A DNA stretch of 33,801 bases from GWB1-38-13 sp964608405 (GTDB lineage Bacteria; Patescibacteriota; Microgenomatia; UBA8517). Location: NCBI GenBank assembly GCA_964608405.1, contig CAZSNC010000005.1, forward strand, positions 1-33,801, written 5' to 3'. Under the pieces are notes generated by a model. The model was given only the letters and a program-made list of their open reading frames with translations. It was not told the origin of the DNA and did not search any database. The position numbers were made by a program, and so were the translations under genes. Of the stretch, positions 1-6,945 are shown one piece after another (positions within the stretch are counted from its first letter, which is position 1; each line of letters starts with the position of its first letter).

Positions 1-8
1 TTTAGTAT

Positions 9-14
9 TATAAT
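9..14 (+). promoter_or_regulatory. -10 element of the sortase gene
   Basis: An exact TATAAT lies 5 nt before the GTG start at 20. An in-frame TAA at 11-13 means translation cannot start further upstream, except at the very rare codon ATT. Transcription would begin at or just inside the start codon, so the mRNA would be leaderless. The -35 region is outside the window. Confidence 0.5.
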
Positions 15-19
15 TAATT

Positions 20-574
20 GTGCGCAGGTTTTTTTCAAACACTTTCATTATTTCTGGAATTATCCTCCTTGGCGTAGGTATTTATTTGGTGTGGGAAAGA
101 AACTCACCAAAACGGATAAGCTTTGAGGTTGCACCGCCCGAACAGAAGGGTAGTTTAATTCAGTCGGTTACTCTGCCGCAGGGAAGACCCGTTGGAATAA
201 AGATCCCTTCAATTGATAAACAGCTTGCAATAATTCCGTCCAAGATTGTAAATGGCCGTTGGGAATCGACAAAAGAGGGTATTTCATACCTTGCAACTTC
301 TCCGGTTCCCGGTGAATTAGGCAACTCGATTCTTTATGGGCACAACTATCCGAATCTTCTTAAGGATTTAACGAAAGTAAAAGTCGGAGACGAGATCTCA
401 ATTGTTTTTGAAAACGGCGGTGAGAAACAATTTGAAGTATATTTTACACAGGAAGTCGGACCAAACCAGTCTTCAATTCTAAATCCATCAAATGATTATA
501 GAATCACCCTGTATACCTGTTCCGGATTTTTGGACTCCAAGAGGTTTGTAGTAACTGCGATGTTAAAGCAGTAA
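20..574 (+). CDS. Sortase family transpeptidase
   Basis: This is a 184-residue membrane-anchored cysteine transpeptidase. Sortases cut a C-terminal sorting signal on secreted proteins and join them to the cell wall or to other proteins. A hydrophobic signal anchor covers about residues 8-24, followed by an extracytoplasmic domain. The catalytic triad is visible: His108 in LYGHN, Cys167 in TLYTC and Arg175 in SKRF, with the usual spacing. The GTG start is forced by an in-frame stop at 11-13. No substrate with an LPXTG-like tail and no second sortase is seen in the window, so this looks like a lone, possibly housekeeping or class D/E-like enzyme; I cannot fix the class. It converges with trmD, with 27 bp between the two stop codons. 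Confidence 0.9.
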   Translation: MRRFFSNTFIISGIILLGVGIYLVWERNSPKRISFEVAPPEQKGSLIQSVTLPQGRPVGIKIPSIDKQLAIIPSKIVNGRWESTKEGISYLATSPVPGELGNSILYGHNYPNLLKDLTKVKVGDEISIVFENGGEKQFEVYFTQEVGPNQSSILNPSNDYRITLYTCSGFLDSKRFVVTAMLKQ

Positions 575-618
575 AAAATATTAATTGGTAAATAGTACTG
601 TTTAGTTTTTTACCAATT
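573..618 (-). terminator. Probable trmD terminator between convergent genes
   Basis: A perfect 10-bp inverted repeat (AATTGGTAAA at 583-592, TTTACCAATT at 609-618) has a 16-nt loop. Read on the minus strand, the stem is followed by AATATTTTTT, which resembles an intrinsic terminator for trmD. The stem has only two G-C pairs and contains the trmD stop codon, so the strength is doubtful. On the plus strand no T-run follows. Confidence 0.4.
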
Positions 619-1285
619 CCGGTCTTACTTTTTTCGTCTTTTCCAGGGCTTTTTCTTTTCTCCAAATCTCTATTTCTTTATGGTTTCCAGTAAGGAGTAC
701 TTTTGGAACGGATATGTCAAGATATTTCTCGGGTCTGGTGTATGAAGGAAAATCCAAAAGGTTTTGTGTTTGATCGCCGCTAAAGGACTCGTGGGTTGTA
801 GCTTCTTCCTCGAGAACTCCGTGAATTAAACGTACAACGCTGTCGACAATTACCATTGCAGGGATTTCACCACCCGTTAATATGTAATCACCGATTGAAA
901 TTTCCTCATCAATAAAGTTTTCAACAATTCTTTCGTCAAAACCTTCATAATGGCCGGAAATTAAAATCAAATGATCGGTTTTTGCCAACTCTCTGGCTTT
1001 TTTTTGATCAAATATTTTCCCTTGGGGCGAAAGGAGAATTATTTTTTCCCTACCCTTTGATTTTAGGGCAGAAATTGCTTTATGCACAATGTCGACACGA
1101 AGTACCATTCCTTTTCCGCCTCCAAAAGGTCGGTCGTCAACGGTTTTGTGTTTGTCTTCCGCCCAGTCTCTAAGATTGTGAATATCAATTTCTACTAATT
1201 TTTTATCTTTTGCTTTTTTCAACATCGATGTATCAAAAGGGCCGCCAAACATGGATGGGAAAAGAGTCAGAATGTCGATTTTCAT
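602..1285 (-). CDS. trmD: tRNA (guanine-37-N1)-methyltransferase
   Basis: TrmD uses S-adenosylmethionine to methylate G37 next to the anticodon in tRNAs reading CNN codons, which prevents +1 frameshifting. The 227-residue product has the SPOUT trefoil-knot signatures: DDRPFGGGKGM at about 50-60, GHYEGFDERI at 111-120 and SIGDYILTGGE at 130-140, then YTRPE and LLTGNHKEIEIWR in the C-terminal domain. The start was set at 1285 because the family begins with M-K-I-D-I-L-T-L-F-P; the frame stays open upstream to 1384, but that stretch is unlike TrmD and overlaps pgeF. The segment that commonly reads EDSF reads HESF here, so the usual acidic residue appears as Glu; this comparison is from memory. 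It stands alone, without rpsP, rimM or rplS. Confidence 0.95.
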   Translation of the reverse strand: MKIDILTLFPSMFGGPFDTSMLKKAKDKKLVEIDIHNLRDWAEDKHKTVDDRPFGGGKGMVLRVDIVHKAISALKSKGREKIILLSPQGKIFDQKKARELAKTDHLILISGHYEGFDERIVENFIDEEISIGDYILTGGEIPAMVIVDSVVRLIHGVLEEEATTHESFSGDQTQNLLDFPSYTRPEKYLDISVPKVLLTGNHKEIEIWRKEKALEKTKKVRPELVKN

Positions 1286-1305
1286 GGTTATAGTATACTT
1301 TATTT
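1286..1305. promoter_or_regulatory. 20-bp divergent trmD/pgeF promoter region
   Basis: The palindrome AGTATACT at 1292-1299 places a TATACT hexamer on each strand. On the plus strand it ends 6 nt before the pgeF GTG; on the minus strand it ends 8 nt before the trmD ATG. Both transcripts would be leaderless, and each promoter's -35 region would fall inside the other gene. A weak minus-strand -35 candidate, TTGCGG at 1318-1323, has an 18-bp spacer. A short palindrome GTATCAGATAC at 1308-1318 may be an operator. Confidence 0.5.
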
Positions 1306-2061
1306 GTGTATCAGATACCGCAACTTCTAAAATACAACAATTTAATTCATTGTTTTTCTCAAAAAAGTGACGGGAACATGGCAATTTTTATAGGTGATAA
1401 CCCCCATGTTTTTAAAAACGCCGTAGCAAACCGCAAAAAGTTTTTTGAAAAAATTTATCTGGATATCAAGAAGAGTGCTTGTATGTGGGTAACACATGGG
1501 GATCAAGTTATTGAGCCTCCGAGTGTAAGTATCGGGAAAAGTATGTTTGACTATCGGAGTGCCGTAAAAGTTGATGGGCTAACGACAAACAAGATTGGCT
1601 TAAACCTGTTTCTTTTAATTGCCGATTGCCTGCCGATTATATTATACGACCCCGTTCAAAATGCGGCCGGTTTAATCCATGCCGGCTGGAAGGGGGTTGA
1701 TCTTGAGATATCCAAAAAAGCGGTAAAACACTTTGAAGCGCAGTATGATTCTCTACCCGGCAATTTGATAGTTGGAATAGGACCTTGTGCATATAAAGAT
1801 TCTTTTATCAAAGAGAACCCTTCGCAAAAGAATGATCCGATATGGGAAGGTTTTATTGAAAAAGTCGGGTTGAACCAATACTCAATTGATTTAGTTGGAT
1901 TTACCAAAAAACAGCTGACTGATGTGGGGGTAAAAGAAGAAAATATTTTTAAAAGTGGCATAGATACGGTAAAAGACGAGAGATTTTTTTCCCACGTCAG
2001 GGAAGGTGATGGGCCTATCAATAAACAGGGGCGTTTTGCCTGTGTGGTGGGTTTAAAATAA
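1306..2061 (+). CDS. pgeF: PgeF/YfiH-type purine nucleoside phosphorylase (laccase-domain protein)
   Basis: This 251-residue protein belongs to the Cu-oxidase_4/DUF152 fold, long called polyphenol oxidase. Family members are zinc-dependent purine nucleoside phosphorylases/adenosine deaminases or editing factors in peptidoglycan synthesis. The three metal ligands are present: His64 in THGDQV, Cys108 in ADCLP and His125 in HAGWKG. The N-terminal LIHCFSQK matches the family's H-x-F-S/T-x-R/K entry motif. The only start that keeps this motif is GTG at 1306, because TAG at 1291-1293 closes the frame upstream; the next ATG, at 1378, would remove it. It diverges from trmD and overlaps the exonuclease gene tail to tail by 9 bp. 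Confidence 0.9.
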   Translation: MYQIPQLLKYNNLIHCFSQKSDGNMAIFIGDNPHVFKNAVANRKKFFEKIYLDIKKSACMWVTHGDQVIEPPSVSIGKSMFDYRSAVKVDGLTTNKIGLNLFLLIADCLPIILYDPVQNAAGLIHAGWKGVDLEISKKAVKHFEAQYDSLPGNLIVGIGPCAYKDSFIKENPSQKNDPIWEGFIEKVGLNQYSIDLVGFTKKQLTDVGVKEENIFKSGIDTVKDERFFSHVREGDGPINKQGRFACVVGLK

Positions 2062-2667
2062 AGAGTGCTGAAGGCTTGGATTCTCTTCATTTGGATAAGA
2101 AAAATTCATCGGAATTTTTCGCAGTGTATTCCATTTGTCTTTAAATGATATCTCCTTGTTTTTTACAACGAAGTCGTAAACGTCGCGGGTTATAAGTACA
2201 TCTGCCTCACAGTATTTTTTAAGCTTTGCCAAACTTTCCGGGTCGTGTTTTTCCCAGTAATATACTGCATTGAGTCCGTCGTCTGTTTTTTCCCGATCCA
2301 GTGTTTCTCTTGCAATTGCATTAAGTCCTGCTGCATGCTCCGAAACCTTTCTTATTTCTGCGTAGATATCAAAATGTGGCAATTTGGCAAAGTATGATGG
2401 TGCATACGGCTTTAATGCCGGGACGTCGAACCTTATACTGTTAAAACCGATTATTCTTTTTGCTCCTGTGAAGAGTGGCCACATTCTGTCAAAATCTTCC
2501 TCCCAAAAACTTTGCATATTCCCTCTTACTTCGTTTTGGTTTTCATCAACCTCTCTTTTATAAACAGAGACAATAGACACACCCAGTTTTCCCGGATCGT
2601 TGTCAGGAATGTCAGAGAAAATCTTTTTTGTTTCGACGTCAAAGAAAACCTCAACGATATTATTCAT
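2053..2667 (-). CDS. DEDDy-type 3'-5' exonuclease, RNase H-like fold
   Basis: This 204-residue single-domain protein is probably a 3'-5' exonuclease acting on DNA or RNA. It shows the metal-binding acids of the DEDDy superfamily: FFDVET with Asp10 and Glu12 (ExoI), GFNSIRFDVPAL with Asp81 (ExoII), and KKYCEADV with Tyr152 and Asp156 (ExoIII, Y-x3-D). The layout resembles stand-alone YprB-like or predicted ribonuclease H-like proteins rather than DNA polymerase proofreading domains. The substrate cannot be told from sequence. The ATG at 2667 lies 8 nt after TATTAT on the minus strand. The 3' end overlaps the pgeF 3' end by 9 bp (2053-2061), with no terminator visible between them. Confidence 0.85.
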   Translation of the reverse strand: MNNIVEVFFDVETKKIFSDIPDNDPGKLGVSIVSVYKREVDENQNEVRGNMQSFWEEDFDRMWPLFTGAKRIIGFNSIRFDVPALKPYAPSYFAKLPHFDIYAEIRKVSEHAAGLNAIARETLDREKTDDGLNAVYYWEKHDPESLAKLKKYCEADVLITRDVYDFVVKNKEISFKDKWNTLRKIPMNFSYPNEENPSLQHSLF

Positions 2668-2708
2668 GGCTACTAATAATATCAGATTTTTGCTACAATT
2701 ACGAAGTT
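2668..2708. promoter_or_regulatory. Divergent promoters for the exonuclease and the adaptor gene
   Basis: The 41-bp gap carries two back-to-back -10 elements. On the minus strand TATTAT (2676-2681) is followed by 8 nt and then the exonuclease ATG. On the plus strand TGCTACAAT forms an extended -10 (hexamer 2694-2699), followed by 9 nt and then the adaptor ATG at 2709. Neither leader can exceed a few nucleotides, and no Shine-Dalgarno sequence is present. Confidence 0.5.
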
Positions 2709-3734
2709 ATGAAAGGCATAAAGGCACGGTTTTACAGAAGAAAAAAGTTCTGGATTATTTCGGTTATTATCATAGCCATTTTATCCCTTGCTTATTTTAA
2801 GATACTCTCATTAAGAAAGAATACTGTAATTGACAGCACACAAGTGAAGAAGGGATCGGTTGAGGAGGTGCTTACCCTTTCAGGGGAGATAGGTGCTGAT
2901 GAATATGCGAAACTGACATTTCCATCTTCCGGTGAAATTGCCTGGGTAGGTGTAAAAGAAGGGGACGAAGTAAAAAAGGGGCAGGCATTGACTAAATTAA
3001 ATACCATTATTCTAAATTCTGCTTTTCAACAAGCTAAGGCATCTTTGCGTGCAGCAGAAGCAGCTGTTGAAAGTATCCACGATCAGGTAAAAGATCATTC
3101 CGGAGATGAGACTTATGCTCAGAAAAACACCCGAACCGCTGCGGAGGCTGCGAAAGATAGCGCCTACGAAGCGTATGTTGCAGCCGAATACAATCTGAGG
3201 CATTCCACAATCTTATCTCCGTTTGCGGGAGTTATCACCTATCTTGCCCATCCATACTCCGGGGTAAATGTTCTTGTGACCGAAGTGCAGGTTGAAGTAA
3301 TCAATCCGGAATCGATATATTTCGATGTTTCAGCCGACCAAAGTGAGGTTGTAGATATAACTAAAGGGCAGAAAGTCTCCATTATTCTTGACTCCCATCC
3401 GGATGAGACACTCGAAGGGGTTGTCGATTTTGTCGGTTATACACCCAAAGCTGGAGAAGCCGGGACGGTTTACAAAACAAGGGTTAAATTTTCGAAAGAC
3501 AATTTTGATTTTAACCGCTACAGAATTGGTATGAGCGGAGATGCAAGATTTCTCCTTTCGAAAAAAGACGATGTTTTGTATGTTCCTCCTAAATTTGTCT
3601 CTACCGATTCCAAAGGTAAGTATGTCAACTTGGGAAACAAAAGCAGTAAAGTATATATTGAGGTTGGTATAGAAGGTGAAGACAGGATTGAAATTAAAGG
3701 TGACATAAAAGAAGGAGACGTAGTTTTTGATTGA
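2709..3734 (+). CDS. HlyD/MacA-type membrane fusion (adaptor) protein
   Basis: This 341-residue adaptor probably works with the ABC ATPase and permease encoded next. It has a basic N-terminus, one membrane anchor (about 14-31), a first lipoyl half (62-98, with GEIAWVGVKEGDEVKKG), an Ala/Glu-rich helical hairpin (about 103-165), and the second lipoyl half (STILSPFAGVITYL, 167-180). Beta-barrel and membrane-proximal domains follow. The hairpin is short compared with proteobacterial MacA, which fits a cell without TolC or an outer membrane (inference). ATG at 2709 was chosen because it starts directly before the basic anchor and sits 9 nt after an extended -10; an upstream in-frame extension would overlap the divergent exonuclease gene. 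A 90-bp gap with repeated motifs separates it from the ATPase gene. Confidence 0.85.
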   Translation: MKGIKARFYRRKKFWIISVIIIAILSLAYFKILSLRKNTVIDSTQVKKGSVEEVLTLSGEIGADEYAKLTFPSSGEIAWVGVKEGDEVKKGQALTKLNTIILNSAFQQAKASLRAAEAAVESIHDQVKDHSGDETYAQKNTRTAAEAAKDSAYEAYVAAEYNLRHSTILSPFAGVITYLAHPYSGVNVLVTEVQVEVINPESIYFDVSADQSEVVDITKGQKVSIILDSHPDETLEGVVDFVGYTPKAGEAGTVYKTRVKFSKDNFDFNRYRIGMSGDARFLLSKKDDVLYVPPKFVSTDSKGKYVNLGNKSSKVYIEVGIEGEDRIEIKGDIKEGDVVFD

Positions 3735-3824
3735 GCGAAAGTAGAATAGGTAGGATTTGTAGAACGGGTACTTGATGTTATCTACTTTTTTCTACTTAAT
3801 CTGTTTTATTCTACTTCATATAAA
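3735..3824. repeat. Cluster of five GTAGA/TCTAC motifs with a 10-bp inverted repeat
   Basis: GTAGA occurs at 3741-3745 and 3759-3763. Its complement TCTAC occurs at 3781-3785, 3791-3795 and 3810-3814. The outer copies extend to a perfect 10-bp inverted repeat, AAGTAGAATA at 3739-3748 and TATTCTACTT at 3807-3816. It could be an mRNA hairpin or a repressor-binding array controlling the ABC genes. TATTCT (3807-3812), 12 nt before the ATPase ATG, could be a -10 element overlapping the last copy. Confidence 0.5.
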
Positions 3825-4502
3825 ATGATAAAACTTCAAAATATCTGTAAATCATATTTTCTTGGAGAAGAGAAAGTAAAGGCAGTATGCTCAGTAAACC
3901 TGGAGATAAAAGACGGCGAATATGTTGGGATTTTGGGTTCTTCAGGATCAGGAAAATCGACATTGATGTATTTGATAGGGCTTTTAGAGCATCCTTCCGA
4001 AGGTAAAATTATTCTTGACGGGAAAGACGTCTCAAAGCTTACCGACGATGAATTATCAATAATTAGAAACTTAAACGTAGGTTTTGTTTTCCAATCGTTT
4101 AACCTTATTAATAAATATACGGTTATGGAAAATGTTCTTTTACCCACAAAATATGCAAAAAGTAAATTGAATTTTAAGCCTCTTGAGAGAGCAGAAGAAC
4201 TTCTGAAGAAGTTCGGAATATGGGACAGAAGAAATTTTTTTCCGAATAAAATTTCCGGTGGACAGCAACAAAGAGTGGCAATCGCCAGAGCCCTGATGAT
4301 GAGTCCAAAAATAATACTTGCCGATGAACCGACAGGCAACCTGGACAGCAAGACCGGCGATGAGATATTGGATTTATTGGAACAATTAAACAAGGAACTG
4401 AAAGTAACAGTAATTCTTGTTACCCATGAGAAAGACGTTGCAGACAGGACAAAAAGAAGGATATATATCAGAGACGGCGTTATCACCGACAAATATTTGT
4501 AA
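3825..4502 (+). CDS. ABC transporter ATPase, MacB/LolD-like
   Basis: This 225-residue cytoplasmic ATPase should power the FtsX-type permease encoded 8 bp downstream. All ABC motifs are intact: Walker A GSSGSGKS (38-45), Q-loop Gln90, signature ISGGQQQR (143-150), Walker B IILADEP (163-169) with Glu168 as the general base, D-loop GNLD and switch His201 in LVTHEKDV. The length and the DEPTGNLDS stretch are typical of the MacB/LolD/FtsE group, which drives mechanotransmission rather than classic substrate import. Several TCTAC motifs lie directly upstream. There is no Shine-Dalgarno sequence; TATAAA directly abuts the ATG. Confidence 0.95.
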   Translation: MIKLQNICKSYFLGEEKVKAVCSVNLEIKDGEYVGILGSSGSGKSTLMYLIGLLEHPSEGKIILDGKDVSKLTDDELSIIRNLNVGFVFQSFNLINKYTVMENVLLPTKYAKSKLNFKPLERAEELLKKFGIWDRRNFFPNKISGGQQQRVAIARALMMSPKIILADEPTGNLDSKTGDEILDLLEQLNKELKVTVILVTHEKDVADRTKRRIYIRDGVITDKYL

Positions 4503-4510
4503 AAGCAATT

Positions 4511-5722
4511 ATGGGAATGGATGAAGTAAAAGAATTAGTTCTTTCCGCATTTGCGGATTTTAAGAGAAGTAAAATAAGAACAATATTAACTTCTTTGGGT
4601 ATAACCATTGGTGTAATGGCAGTTGTTATGCTTATCGCATTGGGAGTTGGTTTAAAGAATTATTTAAAAGAACAGTTTGAAAACCTCGGTTCTAATATGG
4701 TTATGATTATGCCGGGTAGCGGTTTTTCAAACGGAGGCTTTAGCTCCGGTGGTTTTGGAGGGGGTTTTATCGGCGGAATTAAATTTGACGAGAAGGATTA
4801 TCTGAACCTGCTTCGTATACCGGAAATAAAATATGTAGTTCCTTACTTTATGACAAGCCTCACAGTTGAATCGGAAACGGGGAAACACTATGGCTATCTT
4901 GAGGGAACGAATGAGATGGTATTTGAGGCAATGAATTTAGAGACGTTGGCGGGAGAATTTTTTACTAAAGCGGATATTCAAGGGAGGACCAAAAAGGCGG
5001 TTTTAGGTTACGTCATGGCCGAGAAATTATACGATATACCCGAAGATGCCATTGGAAAAACAATTAGGGCCGGAGAACAGCGATTTAAGGTTATCGGGGT
5101 TTCAAAGAAAAAAGGTGACCCCGATATGGACAATACTGTGATGATTCCATATACAACAACATATGCGAGTTTGAATCCGGATAAAAATTTCTTCGCAATC
5201 TATTTGGGAATTCTTGACGATAAAGATGTCCCGGCTGCAAAAAATAAAGCAAAAGAGATTTTACTTAGAAGGTACAAGGAGGATCAGTTTTCAGTGACTG
5301 AAGCAACCGAAATGTTATCAATGATTAATAGTATTTTTTCAATATTAAATTCAGTCTTAGTGGCAATTGGTTCCATCTCACTTTTAGTTGGAGGAATAGG
5401 AATTATGAATATCATGTATGCAACTGTTACTGAAAGGACCAAAGAAATCGGTATCAGGCGTGCCGTCGGGGCAACTGATGACGATATTATGAGGCAATTC
5501 TTGACCGAGTCGATTCTATTTTCGGTTTTTGGAGGAGTGATGGGGCTTTTGGTGTCAACAATTATTGTTCTTATCGTCCATCCGTTTTTCCCAATCGAGA
5601 TAAATCTCTTCTCCGTAGTGATTACATTGCTGATATCATCGGCGATCGGGATATTTTTTGGTGTTTTTCCGGCCCGTCGTGCCGCAAAACTTCCTCCGAT
5701 TGAGGCCATCCGCTACGAATAA
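4511..5722 (+). CDS. MacB/FtsX-type ABC transporter permease
   Basis: This 403-residue permease has the MacB topology: a first membrane helix (about 25-47), a large extracytoplasmic MacB_PCD domain (about 55-270), then three C-terminal helices in an FtsX domain (about 280-395). The conserved stretch TERTKEIGIRRAVGA couples the permease to the ATPase, and the C-terminus reads PARRAAKLPPIEAIRYE as in the family. With the adaptor at 2709 and the ATPase at 3825 it forms a complete tripartite-like exporter for a peptide, lipid or lipoprotein-like cargo; the cargo is unknown. An unusual Gly/Ser/Phe-rich run occupies residues 69-89, just outside the first helix. Confidence 0.93.
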   Translation: MGMDEVKELVLSAFADFKRSKIRTILTSLGITIGVMAVVMLIALGVGLKNYLKEQFENLGSNMVMIMPGSGFSNGGFSSGGFGGGFIGGIKFDEKDYLNLLRIPEIKYVVPYFMTSLTVESETGKHYGYLEGTNEMVFEAMNLETLAGEFFTKADIQGRTKKAVLGYVMAEKLYDIPEDAIGKTIRAGEQRFKVIGVSKKKGDPDMDNTVMIPYTTTYASLNPDKNFFAIYLGILDDKDVPAAKNKAKEILLRRYKEDQFSVTEATEMLSMINSIFSILNSVLVAIGSISLLVGGIGIMNIMYATVTERTKEIGIRRAVGATDDDIMRQFLTESILFSVFGGVMGLLVSTIIVLIVHPFFPIEINLFSVVITLLISSAIGIFFGVFPARRAAKLPPIEAIRYE

Positions 5723-5781
5723 ACTCTACATCTTGTAAAGTACGGTTTATTTTTATACGATTAAGGTGTAAATAAAAAGAT

Positions 5782-6933
5782 ATGGACAGGGTTGTTGTAG
5801 TAATGCCGGCGTTTAATGAGGCGGAAAATATCGGACCGATGATTGAGGAGCTGTGCACCAAAGAATTTCCGAAAATAGAGAACGCCGATATGCACCTTCT
5901 TGTTGTTGATGCTAATTCTCCCGACGGTACCGGAAAGATTGTAAAAGATAAACTTTCCAAATATAAAAATCTTCATTTACTTTCCAAAGAAAAGGGAGGA
6001 TTAGGAGCCGATTACGTAGCAGGATTTAAATATGCAGTAGGTGAACTTTCGGCTGACGCTGTCATGGAGATGGATTCGGATTTTCAGCATCCACCGAGAT
6101 TTGTTAAACCGATGGTGGAAGCATATCTTGATGGGGCCGATTATGTGATCGGTTCACGCTATATCCCAGGAGGTTCGGTTCCGAAAGAGTGGGCAGTGTT
6201 TAGAAAAGCCATAAGTTACTTCGGGAATTTATTTATAAGAATTGTTCTGGTCAAACCCTCTATTCACGATCTGACAACCGGTTTTAGGCTTACCAAGGTC
6301 AAAGGAGTATTGGACAAGATTGATCTTGATAATATTATGGAGCCGAAAAGATTTGCCTATAAAGTTGACCTTCTTTACCAGAGTATAAAAAATGCAAAGA
6401 ATGTTAAAGAAGTACCTTTGGAATTTGCCTCAAGAACCAAAGAACAGTCAAAGTTTGACACAAAAGAAATGACCTCCACTTTTAAGGTAGCTATTATTTT
6501 AGGGATAAGGGATAAGATCAGATTTATAAAATTCGGAACAGTCGGATTTGTGGGATATTTGGTTAATGCCGGATTTTTGTGGCTGTTTACGAAGTGGCAG
6601 TTTCCTTCGGCGCTGGCTTGGGGATTATCGACTGAATTCGCAATTATAAATAATTTTGTTTTTAACAATCTCTGGACGTTCAAGTCGGAAAAAATACAGG
6701 GGATTACAGCACTTTTGAAGAAGTTTTTACAGTTTAACGGGACGTCATTGGGGGCACTTTTGATCCAGACTGTTTTCGGTTCACTTTCGGATTTGATTTT
6801 AGGTCCCGGGCACAGACAGCTGGCTTTGCCGTTTATAATAGTCTTTCTTGTACTTCCCTATAACTATTTTATGTACAATGCGGTTATCTGGAAAACCTGG
6901 AAGAAAATTCCTATATTCGGCAAAAAGGAGTAG
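5782..6933 (+). CDS. GT2 polyprenyl-phosphate sugar synthase fused to a GtrA-like membrane domain
   Basis: This 383-residue protein joins two functions. Residues 1-235 are a GT-A fold of the dolichol-phosphate mannosyltransferase type: MPAFNEAENIG near the start, MEMDSDFQHPP with Asp98-x-Asp100 binding the metal and nucleotide sugar, and the acceptor-side motif TTGFRL. Residues from about 249 (FGTVGFVGYLVNAGFLWLF) to 375 are a GtrA-like domain of about four membrane helices, proposed in the family to flip or hold polyprenyl-phosphate sugars. It would make polyprenyl-phosphate hexose for the extracytoplasmic GT-C transferases in the window. The sugar identity (mannose or glucose) cannot be read from sequence. 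TAAATA 7 nt before the ATG is a weak -10 candidate. Confidence 0.9.
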   Translation: MDRVVVVMPAFNEAENIGPMIEELCTKEFPKIENADMHLLVVDANSPDGTGKIVKDKLSKYKNLHLLSKEKGGLGADYVAGFKYAVGELSADAVMEMDSDFQHPPRFVKPMVEAYLDGADYVIGSRYIPGGSVPKEWAVFRKAISYFGNLFIRIVLVKPSIHDLTTGFRLTKVKGVLDKIDLDNIMEPKRFAYKVDLLYQSIKNAKNVKEVPLEFASRTKEQSKFDTKEMTSTFKVAIILGIRDKIRFIKFGTVGFVGYLVNAGFLWLFTKWQFPSALAWGLSTEFAIINNFVFNNLWTFKSEKIQGITALLKKFLQFNGTSLGALLIQTVFGSLSDLILGPGHRQLALPFIIVFLVLPYNYFMYNAVIWKTWKKIPIFGKKE

Positions 6934-6945
6934 AATAATCTTCAT

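Noticed and set aside
1286..1384. Upstream in-frame extension of trmD
   Set aside because: TrmD begins at M-K-I-D-I-L-T-L-F-P; the extension is antisense to the pgeF N-terminus and unlike the family.
1656..2090. 144-codon minus-strand frame inside pgeF
   Set aside because: Shadow of the pgeF coding frame; zinc-ligand motifs are on the plus strand.
3836..4492. A 218-codon open frame antisense to the ABC ATPase gene
   Set aside because: It mirrors a gene with every ABC motif intact; the antisense product is Ser/Ile-rich with no domain character and no promoter.
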